From Trebonia sp963773105 (GTDB taxonomy: Bacteria > Actinomycetota > Actinomycetes > Streptosporangiales > Streptosporangiaceae): a stretch of DNA of 64,000 bases. The stretch covers positions 1,238,078-1,302,077 of the forward strand of contig CAVZAA010000002.1 of the NCBI GenBank assembly GCA_963773105.1, given 5' to 3'. Position numbers and translations under genes: made by a program. The notes below the pieces were generated by a model that saw only the letters and a program-made list of their open reading frames with translations, was not told the DNA's origin and made no database searches. This document shows, piece after piece, positions 16,283 to 25,468 of the stretch (its first letter is position 1; every line of letters begins with the position of its first letter).

Positions 16283-16726
16283 ATGGCCGCCCCAGCAGCG
16301 CCCGCTGAAATCATCACGTGCCCGCACTGCGGCCGCCGGAACCGGGTACCGGCGGCCGCTACGGGCTTTCCGCGCTGCGGCAACTGCCATCAGCCGCTGC
16401 CGTGGATCGCCGACGCCGCAGATGACACATTCGCCGAGGTGGCCGAGGCCGCGCCGGTGCCGGTCGTCGTCGACCTGTGGGCGCCGTGGTGCGGGCCGTG
16501 CCGCATGGTGAGCCCGGCGCTCGCGCAGGTCGCCGCCGACCTGGCCGGCCGGGTCAAGCTGGTGAAGGTCAACGTGGACGAATCGCCCAAGATTCAGCAG
16601 CGCTTCGGCGTGCAGGCCATCCCGACGCTCATGGTGCTTCGTAATGGGCAGGTGGCGGCGCGCAGGTCGGGCGCCGCGCCGGCTTCCGACCTGCGCGCCT
16701 GGGTCGAGTCAGCCATCGGGCCGTAA
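16283..16726 (+). CDS. Thioredoxin 2 (TrxC-like) with N-terminal zinc ribbon
   Basis: This 147-residue disulfide reductase has an N-terminal zinc ribbon with Cys pairs 13/16 (CPHC) and 32/35 (CGNC). The thioredoxin domain has the classic active site WCGPC (69-73) and the cis-Pro loop VQAIPTLMV. TrxC-type proteins serve oxidative stress and can be tuned by zinc loss. ATG 16283 is three bases after the clpB stop, so it is probably part of the chaperone transcript. There is nothing unusual in length or motifs. Confidence 0.92.
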   Translation: MAAPAAPAEIITCPHCGRRNRVPAAATGFPRCGNCHQPLPWIADAADDTFAEVAEAAPVPVVVDLWAPWCGPCRMVSPALAQVAADLAGRVKLVKVNVDESPKIQQRFGVQAIPTLMVLRNGQVAARRSGAAPASDLRAWVESAIGP

Positions 16727-16755
16727 CGGTCGGAATTCCAGAGGCAGGGGGTCAA

Positions 16756-18863
16756 ATGGAGAGCACGAAAACCGAAGTGTGGCCGGGACAGGCGTACCCG
16801 CTGGGCGCGACCTACGACGGCATTGGAACGAACTTCACGCTGTTCTCCGAGGTAGCCGAGCGCGTCGAGCTATGCCTGTTCGACGACAGCGGAGGCAACG
16901 AGCAACGGCTGGACATGCCCGAGGCAGACGGATATGTCTGGCACTGCTCCCTTCCCGGAATCGGTCCGGGACAGCGCTACGGCTACCGCGTACACGGACC
17001 GCATGACCCCGATGCCGGATTGCGATGCAATCCGGCCAAGCTGCTGCAAGACCCCTACGCCAAGGCGCTGGACGGCCAGGTCAGATGGGACGGCGCCGTC
17101 TATGGCTACCCTCTCGGCGGAGACGATCGCGTCCGCAACGACTCGGACAGCGCGCCCTTCGTTCCCCGGTCGGTGGTCACCAACCCCTGGTTTGAGTGGG
17201 GTGATGACCGCCCGCTGCGGATCCCCTGGCACGAGACCGTGCTGTACGAGTGCCATGTCAAAGGACTCAGCATGCGCCATCCGGAGATCCCGCCGGACCT
17301 GCGGGGTACCTACGCCGGCCTGGCGCATCCCGCCGTGATCGAGCACCTGCGCCGCCTGGGCGTCACCGCGGTGGAGCTGATGCCGGTCCATCAGTTCGTC
17401 CACGACCACTACCTGATCGACCGCGGCTTGCGAAACTACTGGGGATACAACTCGATCGGCTTCTTCGCCCCGCACAACGAGTACTCGGCGTGGGGTGTCG
17501 CGCAGGTCGTCTCCGAGTTCAAGTACCTGGTGAAGACCCTGCATGAAGCCGGGATCGAGGTCATCCTCGACGTCGTCTACAACCACACCGCGGAGGGCAA
17601 TCACCTCGGCCCGGTGCTGTCGTTCAAAGGGATCGACAACCGCGCGTACTACCGGCTTGCCGACGGCCGCTACTACTTCGACACCACCGGCACCGGGAAC
17701 ACGCTGAATATGCGGCACCCGCACGTGCTGCAGCTGATCATCGACTCGCTGCGCTACTGGGTGACCGAGATGCACGTGGACGGCTTCCGCTTCGACCTCG
17801 CGGCCAGCCTGGCCCGCCAGTTCCACGAGGTCGACCGCCTGTCCGCGTTCTTCGACCTCATTCAGGTGGATCCCGTGGTGAGCCAGGTCAAGCTCATCGC
17901 CGAGCCGTGGGACCTCGGCGACGGCGGCTACCAGGTGGGCAACTTCCCGACCCTGTGGTCGGAGTGGAACGGGCGCTACCGCGACACCGTCCGTGACTAC
18001 TGGCGTAGCGCTGACTACACCTTGCCGGATTTCGCCTACCGGCTGACCGGCAGCTCCGACCTGTACGGGCGGACCGGGCGGCGCCCCTACGCCAGCGTCA
18101 ATTTCATCACCGCGCATGACGGGTTCACCCTCGCCGACTTGGTCGCCTACAACAGCAAGCACAACGAGGCGAACGGCGAGGACAACCACGACGGAACTGA
18201 CGACAACCGCTCGTGGAACAGCGGCGCGGAAGGCCCGACCGACGACCCGGCGATCCTCGAGATACGCGAGCGCCGCCGGCGCGCGCTGATAACGACCCTC
18301 CTGGTGAGCCAGGGCGTCCCCATGGTGCGGCACGGTGACGAACTCGGCCATTCTCAGCGTGGCAACAACAATGCCTACTGTCAGGACAACGAGCTTTCCT
18401 GGCTCGACTGGGAGCACGCTGACAAGAAGTTTCTGGACTTCTGTGCTGAGCTTGTCGCCTTCCGCCACCGGCATCCGGTCTTCCGGCGGCGTCACTTCTT
18501 CGAAGGACGCCCCATCTTCGATACCGGATTGTCCGACATCGGGTGGTTCCGGCCGGACGGGGCGGAGATGACGCTCGGAGGACTGGACAGACAGGATTCG
18601 CCAAGTCCCTCGGCGTCTTCCTCAACGGTGACGCGCTGCCTGATCCGGACCGTCGCGGTCACCGGATCAGCGACGACTCCTTCCTGCTGCTTTTCAACGC
18701 TCACTATGAGGACGTCACGTTCGTGCTCCCCGACGGGCCCTGGGGCGAGCAGTGGCTGCCGGACTTCGACACCGCCGTTGTGCCCGTGCCGTCCGGGCCG
18801 CAGCCGGCGGGAACCAAGGTCGTGGTCGCCGCCCGCGATGTGCAGATATTCCGGCGCGTATAG
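16756..18863 (+). CDS. glgX: Glycogen debranching enzyme GlgX, frameshifted near the 3' end
   Basis: GlgX (GH13, isoamylase type) removes the alpha-1,6 branches left by glycogen phosphorylase. The N-terminal CBM48 (YPLGATYDGIGTNFTLFSE) is followed by the barrel, with DVVYNHTAEGN, the nucleophile region VDGFRFDLAASLAR, the acid region LIAEPWD and FITAHDGFTLADLV. Two frame changes occur at 18574-18577 and 18593. Read across them, the sequence gives EMT-EDWTD-GFAKSLGVFLNG, the normal family block, and ends at the stop at 18863. Corrected length is 701 residues. Both are consistent with single extra bases. As read, the protein loses its last 90 or so residues. It starts at ATG 16756 with AGGGGG upstream. 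Confidence 0.9.
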
Positions 18864-18900
18864 CGGTCATCCCGCTCCGGGCCCGGCAGAGCCGATTACT

Positions 18901-20149
18901 TCATAAGCTTGCGCAACGCGGGCGGCACTCGCTGCCAGCTCGGCCGCGGCGGCCGCCAGGAGCGGTTGCGCCGCGGCCGGGGCGCTGGTCCGGAGTGCCT
19001 GCCTCAAGCTCGGACCTGAGCCGGTCGAGGTGGCTGATCAGTTCGCCCCGCAACGGCCATCCGACCGGGCGGACCGCCGGAGCGGCCGCCAGCAGCTCGC
19101 TGAGCCGGTCCTGCTCGTCGCGCGCCGCGGCCAGGTGACGCTCCAGGTCAGCCTTCAGCACTTCGTGACCGTGCGCGTCCAACTCGGTCGCGAGGCTGCT
19201 GTAGGTCCGCACGGCGGCGGACAGCTCCCGCAGCGTGTCGGCGAGCCCGCGGCGCACGTCCGGATCGTTGAGGGGGTTGTCGTCACCGGCGAGCCTGGTG
19301 GTATCGGCAAGCGACCGGGCAAGGACCCGGACCGTGATCGCCGAGTGCTCCAGGTTTTCCAGGCTCTGTCGCAGCGTCACCGTGCTGTATGGCAGCCGCA
19401 TGCTGCGCGGGTTGAGCTTGGTGCTCTCCTCGGCCTGCTGCAAGTGCCTCATCCACCCTCCTGATCTCGTTGCCGAGGGCGCGAGCCTGGTCGAGCCAGG
19501 CGCGCACCGAGTCGTTAGCGGATCCGTCGTTCAGCCCGGCCGCCATCCCTTCGAGCAGGTCGGCCATCGTGCGGGCGAGGTCCGCGATCGCTTCCTCGGC
19601 CGGCTCTACCTGCGGCGCCGTCAGGACGAACCCGGCGATCAGCCCTGCGGCCGTGCCGATCAACGTCTCGGTGATCCTGCTGGTCGCCGCCGTCTTGCTG
19701 CCGACCGACAGGATGAGCATCGCGCTGATCGGGACCTCGAGGACGGCCTCGCGCAGCCGCAGCGCGTACCCGACGGCGAGCCCGAGCGTGATCGTGAGCC
19801 CGAGACTCCACCACGTGAACCCGATCCACCTGGACAGCTCGAGCGCTATCAGGACGCCTGTCACCACGCCGGCGACTCTGCGCACCGCGCTGAACAGCGT
19901 CCGGTAGATGCTGACCTGCAGGACGAGAAGCGCTGTCAGCGGCGCCAGCACGGGAGGCGAGGTATCCGGCACCGGCAAGGCGATCAGGTAGGCGAAGACC
20001 GCGCAGGTGACCAGCCTGATGATAGTCGCGGCCGTTGGCTGGGCCCGGTGCCGCGCCAGCGTCAAGGTCACCGGTGCGCGCTCGGTAATCGTCCGCGCCG
20101 CGGCGCTGATCTGGGTGGCCCGCTGGCTGCGCCGGAGCGCCAGGCTCAT
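18901..20149 (-). CDS. FUSC/aromatic-acid-exporter-like membrane protein, frameshifted
   Basis: The N-terminal half has about five or six membrane segments (LVTCAVFAYLIALP, VLAPLTALLVLQVSIYRTLF, GLTITLGLAVGYALRLREA, LIGTAAGLIAGFVL), the FUSC-type pattern. The cytoplasmic half is helical, ending near 18901. The frame changes at about 19445-19452: DEAL in one frame must join RHLQQAEESTKLNPRSMRLPYS in the next. Corrected length is 415 residues, usual for the family. An ATG at 19452 could start the second half as a separate protein, but it would have no membrane part. Such proteins export aromatic acids or similar compounds. The substrate is unknown. Downstream of it is glgX, convergent. Confidence 0.75.
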
Positions 20150-20219
20150 GGGGCGGGCGCCGGGACGGCGATCTCGCCGGTGCCGAAAATCATCGCCTCC
20201 GTCCGCCGATGCCTCCTGC

Positions 20220-20251
20220 CCTCACCCAGGAATCTGTCCTCACCCAGGAAT
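20220..20251 (+). repeat. Short direct repeat CCTCACCCAGGAAT, two copies
   Basis: CCTCACCCAGGAAT is found at 20220 and 20238, a period of 18 bases, in the gap between the two membrane-protein genes. It may be a regulatory duplicate or a slippage product. Nothing else is visible in this roughly 190-base gap. Confidence 0.6.
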
Positions 20252-20342
20252 ACTGCCGGGGCTGGCGCCTTGGCCGCATCCCCCATTCAGTTAGTCGTGC
20301 GGGTCGCGCGGCCTCAGGGACGGCGCCCCGGCGGCGATGTGC

Positions 20343-21481
20343 TCAGGGGTTCGGTGCCTGCTCGGGCTGGGCGGCGGCCAGCCGTGTATCCGGCTGATAG
20401 GTGTACGCGGCCTCGCGCACGGTCTCATGGCTCTCCAGCGCGGCGCCGAGCGCGCCGCCGAGCGTCGCGATCGAGGTGGCCAGCCAGGCGAGCCTGACCT
20501 GATCCGCCGCGCCAGCGGGGTAGCCGAGCTGGATGCCTAAGAAGGTCTCCTGGCACGAGGAGCAGCGCCGAGGCGAGCATGATGATGAAGAGGGCGACGT
20601 ACAGCACGACCACGCCGATGCCCACCGTGGTCGTGGTGACGATGTTGAACAAGATGACCTGTTCGCGTGCGTCCGGATGGGGGCTGCGCTCCCACAGGCC
20701 GGTGGTGATCATGATCGTCACGAGTGATGCCGGCTACCGAGCCGAGCGCGATGACGGTGAGCCGCGCCGGCCCGAGATAGTAGGCGAGCCGCCAGATATC
20801 GCTTGTCACCAAGGCGAACACCCCGGCCGCGAACGCGGCGGCGAGGGCGCGCATGAGCCGCAGCGCGAGCCGCCACGGCCGGTTAGCGCGCAGCATGCCG
20901 AGTAGCAGCCAGATGTTGCCGCTGACGACCCGCGCGGCAAAGCCCACGTCGTTTTCTCCGTGCTCTATCCGCGTGCCGAGTTCACGCATGCGCCGGGTTA
21001 CCGCGTCAGCGAGCGTGCGGCGCTGCCCGGCGTCCGCCAGCGCGATGTCGCCGAGCATGTGCCCGATCAGCCGGACGATAGTCTCCGCTGTGCGCTTGCG
21101 CACCGAGACCGGGCCGAGCGCGGGCATGGACAGGACCGCGACGCCGTGCGTGGCGCTGACATGGGCGATCACCGGCCGCCGCGCGGTCTGCAGCGGGAGG
21201 TCGGTCACGCATACCGCGAGGTGCCAGCCGCGGTCAAGAAGCATCCGGCGTCCCGCCGAGATTATCGCGCTCAGGTCGGTTGGCGGCTCAACCAGCCGGT
21301 CTGAGACGAATTCAAGCCGCCAGCGCACCCCGGGCAATCGCTCAGGCAGCGATCCAGCTATCTCCGGCAGCAGACTCTCCGTCAGCTCTGAAGCAGGTCC
21401 TGGTGATGCGAGCAGGCCGACGACGATTTCCGGCTGCGAAATGTCGCGAATGCTCGCCGAACTAGTCTCAGCCGTGTCCAT
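20343..21481 (-). CDS. Hypothetical membrane protein with soluble N-terminal domain, twice frameshifted
   Basis: The first 190 residues form a soluble domain (ISQPEIVVGLLASPGPASELTES and on). At least four membrane segments follow (LALRLMRALAAAFAAGVFALV, GPARLTVIALGSVAGI, VTIMITTGLW, FNIVTTTTVGIGVVVLYVALFIIMLASALLL, in part). The frame changes at 20722 and 20550. Read across both it ends LGIQLGYPAGAADQVRLAWLATSI then ALESHETVREAAYTYQPDTR, stop at 20343, total 378 residues. Each break looks like one extra base. ATG 21481 is chosen, with GGGGAAG upstream. A GTG at 21499 is the alternative. Family and function are unknown to me. Confidence 0.65.
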
Positions 21482-21524
21482 ATAAGGTTTCTTCCCCACT
21501 GTTCGCGGGTCGCATTAGCAGAAT

Positions 21525-22277
21525 TCATCCATCAGCTGAGGTCGCGGGTGATGCTGGCCAAGGTCCGGCGGTAGCGCGGGGCACGACTGGCAGGGGGTCT
21601 GCGATCCCGGCCAGGCAGCGCAGGCCGTCGGGACCGCCGTGGACGGCGCCGTCCGGGCCGATCACGGTCGGAATGACCGGCTCGGGCAGGAGGGCCAGCC
21701 ACTCCTGCCGCCACTGCCGGGCCCGGTTGTAAGCCGTGTTGGTCAGCGGCCCGCCGTCGGGCGCGACCGTGCCGCCTTCGCGACGCACGATCCGCATCGG
21801 GTCGGGGTCGTGCAGGAGCGTATTAGGCAGGTCGGGGCTGACCAGGTGCGGATACATCGGATCGGGCGGCCACAGCAGGTCGGTGACCACCCGCCGGACC
21901 TCCTCCGGGCTGCTCAGGTTGCGCCCGCGGGCCCAGATCAACTCGAACAGGCGGAGCCGCAGCCGGTCCTCGATGCCGTCGGTGATCGCCTCGGCGTAGG
22001 CCGACACCGCCGCCTTAGTGTTGCTGATCACGGCCGGGAGCGTCGTGGGCAGGCGCTCGCCGGGCAGCGCGAGCCGTGCGGCCTCGGCGATGTCGTCCGC
22101 CCCGTTCGCCGTCCTGTCCACGCCGTGTGGGCCGGGCATGACGCCAGTGACGGGGAGCCGCGGCGAATGCTCGACCGCGCGCCAGTCGACCTGCCCTTTG
22201 CCCGCACGCACCAGCCGGTCCGCCCGCTGGCTGGCCAGGTAACAGAACACGCAATTGAAGTCCGCATAAACGATCAC
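21525..22277 (-). CDS. DsbA/FrnE-like thioredoxin-fold protein
   Basis: This 250-residue protein begins MIVYADFNCVFCYLASQRADRL, the first strand and redox-type CVFC motif of DsbA-family proteins. A long helical insert and the cis-Pro region (LPEPVIPTVIGPDGAVHGGPDG) follow. The CxxC and adjacent Tyr suggest FrnE or HCCA-isomerase-like proteins, whose substrates vary. At the end an alternative frame gives APRYRRTLASITRDLS and a stop at 21532. This reads more like a natural C-terminus than the present GPWPASPATSADG, so another one-base error near 21575 is possible. The gene follows the release-factor-like gene at a distance of eight bases. Confidence 0.75.
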   Translation of the reverse strand: MIVYADFNCVFCYLASQRADRLVRAGKGQVDWRAVEHSPRLPVTGVMPGPHGVDRTANGADDIAEAARLALPGERLPTTLPAVISNTKAAVSAYAEAITDGIEDRLRLRLFELIWARGRNLSSPEEVRRVVTDLLWPPDPMYPHLVSPDLPNTLLHDPDPMRIVRREGGTVAPDGGPLTNTAYNRARQWRQEWLALLPEPVIPTVIGPDGAVHGGPDGLRCLAGIADPLPVVPRATAGPWPASPATSADG

Positions 22278-22285
22278 CCTCGCAC

Positions 22286-23428
22286 TCAGCTCCCCTGGTC
22301 CGGCGGTGGGGGCGGGAACCGCAGCTTGGCCGCGGCGAGGTACTCCTCGGACATGAGGTCCGCCGCTATCTGCCTGGCCGAGCCGCCGGTCCCAATGACG
22401 GCCGCCGCGAGCTCATCCAGGACGTCAGGGGTATACCGGGTGTGCCTCCCGCATACCGGGCAGAGGTCTCCCGAGGTCGCCAGCCAGCGGGAACTGTCAC
22501 AGACCACGCCAGGCTCGGCCGCGCCGTCGCGCACGAGCAGCGTGTCAATCGCGGACATGCTGCCGGCCCAGAGGCAGTCCTGCAGGCCAATCGCGGCCGG
22601 GCCGCCGGCCGCGGCCAGCTCCAGCACCTGATCCACCAGCTGCTCATCCTGCCCGCGCTGGTACTGCCGCACGATCCCCTCGGCGCTGCCGCGAATTTCG
22701 GTGACCGGGGTCACGGCCGGGTCAGCGGAGAACGTCCCGGCCACCCGGCCGCGCAGCTCTTGCGGCAGCAACCGGAGGAACTCCGGCAGCTCGTCCTCGT
22801 GGCCGCCGGCGACCAGCACGTCGTACCCGTCGGTGCGCAGCAGCTGGTCGATCACCCCGGCGGCCCGCCGGAAGTGGCGCTTAGTCTGCTCGTCCACCCG
22901 GTTCTGGATCCGGTCCTCGGGGCGGGTTTCCGTGTTAGCTGCCTTGTGGAGCGGATCGGTGACCGTTTCCAGCTCGCGCATCTCGTCCTGGTACATCTCC
23001 CAGACCCGGGCGGATTCCCGGTCGAGGACCAGGACGCACGCGCGGCAGTACTCGCCGAGCACTGCCAGCATGGGCCGCGCCAGCGGGGTCGCATTCACCA
23101 TGACCTGCTCACGTGTCCGGCGTGGCAGGGGTATCTCCTCATATAGGTCACGGCCGGAGCAGGAGAAGATCGCGATCGTCCCGGGAGGCCAGCGCTCGCT
23201 GTCCGTTGCGTCCATGATGCGCTTGATGTCCGCGCGCACCGAGAGCCGTTGGCGGTGGTCGAGGTCACCGTCCTTGGCCAGCGGACGGATCTGGTCCAGC
23301 AGGCTGTCCACCCGGGCGCGCACCTCCCGCTGACTCTCGCCTGGGTCGACGCCGCAGTAGAGAGACACCACCGGCAGGCCGTTGGCCTGGAACCTGACGA
23401 TGCCGTTGACCGTCTCGGCCGTGATCAT
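22286..23428 (-). CDS. Release-factor-like (baeRF/Vms1-type) protein
   Basis: This 380-residue protein resembles the bacterial eRF1-like (baeRF) proteins related to Vms1/ANKZF1 tRNA hydrolases. The N-terminal domain has VVSLYCGVDPGESQREVRARVDSLLDQI (in part). The central domain has the typical block RACVLVLDRESARVWEM and then RRAAGVIDQLLRTDGYDVLVAGGHEDELPEFLRLLP. A C-terminal Cys pair (CPVCG) lies in a last small module. ATG 23428 is chosen because GGGGGG lies about nine bases upstream. These proteins may rescue stalled ribosomes. Whether the catalytic Gln/Gly loop is present cannot be judged by eye. Four bases separate it from the mini-gene upstream, so they form an operon. Confidence 0.7.
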   Translation of the reverse strand: MITAETVNGIVRFQANGLPVVSLYCGVDPGESQREVRARVDSLLDQIRPLAKDGDLDHRQRLSVRADIKRIMDATDSERWPPGTIAIFSCSGRDLYEEIPLPRRTREQVMVNATPLARPMLAVLGEYCRACVLVLDRESARVWEMYQDEMRELETVTDPLHKAANTETRPEDRIQNRVDEQTKRHFRRAAGVIDQLLRTDGYDVLVAGGHEDELPEFLRLLPQELRGRVAGTFSADPAVTPVTEIRGSAEGIVRQYQRGQDEQLVDQVLELAAAGGPAAIGLQDCLWAGSMSAIDTLLVRDGAAEPGVVCDSSRWLATSGDLCPVCGRHTRYTPDVLDELAAAVIGTGGSARQIAADLMSEEYLAAAKLRFPPPPPDQGS

Positions 23429-23432
23429 CAGC

Positions 23433-23603
23433 TCATTCCCCCCAGGCGTCATACGGCCACGACCAGGGTGATCGCCTGATTTCCCCGGCGACGAGCTCAA
23501 TGCCGGCGGCCGCAACGCCCTCCTGCACGTGGTCCGGGTTACTGGAGACGTCGCCGCCCATGTCGATCTTGCCCGCAGCCGCCGCTGTCGGCCTTCCGTT
23601 CAT
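23433..23603 (-). CDS. 56-aa mini-gene, internally deleted aldo/keto reductase relic
   Basis: The sequence starts MNGRPTAAAAGKIDMGGD, nearly identical to the first 18 residues of the aldo/keto reductase at 5807. It jumps directly to SNPDHVQEGVAAAGIEL, which matches that enzyme's C-terminal block SPEHVEQNVAAASIDL, and ends after a short unrelated tail. The whole catalytic barrel is missing. AAGGAG stands seven bases before the ATG, and a DosR-like motif lies upstream, so it may still be expressed. Four bases after its stop the release-factor-like gene starts. It may survive as a translated leader for that gene. Confidence 0.75.
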   Translation of the reverse strand: MNGRPTAAAAGKIDMGGDVSSNPDHVQEGVAAAGIELVAGEIRRSPWSWPYDAWGE

Positions 23604-23652
23604 GGCTGCTCCTTCCCTTAAGGCTGCCTAGTCTTCTCTGCGGCCGGCTGGC

Positions 23653-23676
23653 GCACATCCGTCATCCTGGTGGTCT
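23653..23676 (-). promoter_or_regulatory. Shared stress motif, copy D
   Basis: On the minus strand it reads AGACCACCAGGATGACGG then ATGTGC, about 50 bases before the mini-gene ATG. It is closest to copy C. Confidence 0.45.
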
Positions 23677-23871
23677 TACGCTCGTTTCCTGGACGAGTGA
23701 TTCCTTATGACAGTGGTCACAGGCGATCAGGGACCGCCTGTCGTCGCGCCGGTCCGCCAGTTGTCGGCAGCCGGCCAGGGCCAGCAGCCGCTGGGCGATA
23801 GGGGCGAAGATCCGGCCGGGTTGCGGTCGCCGTGGCCCTCCAGGTCGAGGCCTGACCGGCAGCGGGCGGCG

Positions 23872-23897
23872 AAACCACCTGATCTGAGGATGTGGCC
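23872..23897 (+). promoter_or_regulatory. Shared stress motif, copy E
   Basis: It reads AACCACCTGATCTGAGGATG then TGGCC, about 190 bases before the formaldehyde dehydrogenase start. It is closest to copy B. Confidence 0.4.
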
Positions 23898-24084
23898 GAC
23901 TGGCAGCCGCGCAAGCATGGCGTAGACCTGGTGCGGCGCGATAATGCGCGAAGGCCGTCCGGGTATCCGGCCACCGCGCGGTGCCCTGTACGGCGCGGGC
24001 GCCGACACCGAGTCGTTGTCGACCGCCGGGCGCGCTTCGACCGTCCCTGCGACTCCCAGTTCAGCACTTGCGAAGGAGCTTCTT

Positions 24085-25233
24085 GTGAAAGCAGTGGTGT
24101 ACCACGGTCCCCGTAACGTCAGTGTCGACGAGGTGCCGGACGCCAAGATCGAAAAGCCGACGGACGCGCTGGTGCGGATCACCGCGACCAACATCTGCGG
24201 CTCAGACCTGCACATGTACGAGGGTCGCACCGATTTCGAAGAGGGCCGCGTCTTCGGCCATGAGAACGTCGGGGAAGTCATCGGAGTCGGGGATGCGGTC
24301 GACAAGATCAAAGTCGGCGACATGATCTCGGCTCCGTTCAACGTCGCCTGCGGGCACTGCCGCAACTGCGAGGAAGGGCTGACCAACTACTGCCTGCGCG
24401 CCAACGAGCCAGGGATAGCCGGCGCCGCCTACGGGTTCGCCGACATGGGCCCGTGGCAGGGCGGCCAGGCCGAGTTGCTCCGCGTGCCGTGGGCCGACTT
24501 CAACTGCCTGCGGCTACCCGAGGACGCCACCGAGAAGCAGGACGACTACGTGATGCTCTCGGACATCTTCCCCACCGGCTGGCACTCGGTGCGGATGTCC
24601 GGCTTGCGCCCAGGCGAGAGCATCGTAATCTACGGCGGCGGACCGGTCGGGTGCATGGCCGCGCTCTCGGCCACCACCATGGGCGCGTCCAAGGTCATGG
24701 TCGTGGACCGTCATCCGGACCGGCTCCGGCTCGTCGAGCAGATCGGCGCGATCAGCGTCGATGACTCCAAGGGCTCACCAGTCGACCAGGTCATGGAGCA
24801 CACCAACGGCATGGGCGCCGACCGTGGCGCCGAGTGCGTCGGCTACCAGGCGCACGACCCGCAAGGCCAGGAAGACAATTCCGCCACGCTGAACGACCTG
24901 GTCTCGTCGGTGCGGTTCACTGGAGGAATCGGCACCGTCGGCGTGTACGTCCCGCAGGACCCCGGCGGCCCGAATGAGCTGGCCAAGCACGGCAAGGCCC
25001 CGTTCGACTTTGGCAGCTTCTGGTTCAAGGGGCAGCACATGGGCACCGGGCAGTGCCCGGTGAAGCACTACAACCGGTACCTGCGCAGCCTCATCGCCGA
25101 AGACAAGGTCAAGCCGTCCTGGATCGTTTCCCACGACCTGCCTCTCGACCGGGCACCCGAAGCTTACAAGCACTTCGATGCCCGGGAAGTAGGCTGGACG
25201 AAGGTCGTCCTTCACCCAGGACAGGCGGCCTGA
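24085..25233 (+). CDS. Zinc-dependent alcohol/formaldehyde dehydrogenase (glutathione-independent type)
   Basis: This 382-residue medium-chain dehydrogenase has catalytic zinc ligands C38 (ICGSDLH), H59 and E60 (GHENVGEV), and structural zinc ligands C89, C92, C95 and C103 (CGHCRNCEEGLTNYC). The NAD site is YGGGPVGCMAAL. An insertion near VGYQAHDPQGQED and the loop around LVSSVRFTGGIGTVGVYVPQDPG match glutathione-independent formaldehyde dehydrogenases. GTG 24085 follows GAAGGAG with seven bases between. It probably detoxifies formaldehyde or a related aldehyde in the cytoplasm. A long upstream gap with a DosR-like motif suggests stress control. Confidence 0.88.
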   Translation: MKAVVYHGPRNVSVDEVPDAKIEKPTDALVRITATNICGSDLHMYEGRTDFEEGRVFGHENVGEVIGVGDAVDKIKVGDMISAPFNVACGHCRNCEEGLTNYCLRANEPGIAGAAYGFADMGPWQGGQAELLRVPWADFNCLRLPEDATEKQDDYVMLSDIFPTGWHSVRMSGLRPGESIVIYGGGPVGCMAALSATTMGASKVMVVDRHPDRLRLVEQIGAISVDDSKGSPVDQVMEHTNGMGADRGAECVGYQAHDPQGQEDNSATLNDLVSSVRFTGGIGTVGVYVPQDPGGPNELAKHGKAPFDFGSFWFKGQHMGTGQCPVKHYNRYLRSLIAEDKVKPSWIVSHDLPLDRAPEAYKHFDAREVGWTKVVLHPGQAA

Positions 25234-25337
25234 CCCTGTTCCCCGAGTTCGCGCTCCCCGAGGTAGCGGCCAGCGAGTTGGCCGCGGAAACGGCCGGGAC
25301 CCGCGCGCCGCGGATTCGCGGATTCGCGGACTGCGGG

Positions 25338-25398
25338 AGTCACCCACGGTCCGTTCGGATGATCCTTGATTTTTATCCCGAATGGACCGTCGGTGACT
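25338..25398. repeat. Large inverted repeat, 21-bp arms
   Basis: AGTCACCCACGGTCCGTTCGG pairs with the arm at 25378-25398, with only two mismatches across a 19-base AT-rich loop (first 20 bases of the arm are the informative part). It lies 105 bases after the dehydrogenase stop and 70 bases before the next GTG. It may be a terminator or an operator. No T-tract follows directly. Confidence 0.6.
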
Positions 25399-25468
25399 CG
25401 CAGCGCCGTGTGAGCACGCGCGCTCGGGGGCAGGTGCAGAATGCTGGGGACGACCACTGGGAGATGTC

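Larger units (their letters stand above)
23604..24084. other. Regulatory gap with two stress motifs
   Basis: About 480 bases lie between divergent genes (mini-gene to the left, formaldehyde dehydrogenase to the right). No coding frame is convincing. It holds one motif copy on each strand (23653-23676 minus, 23872-23897 plus), so both transcripts probably start here. Confidence 0.6.
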
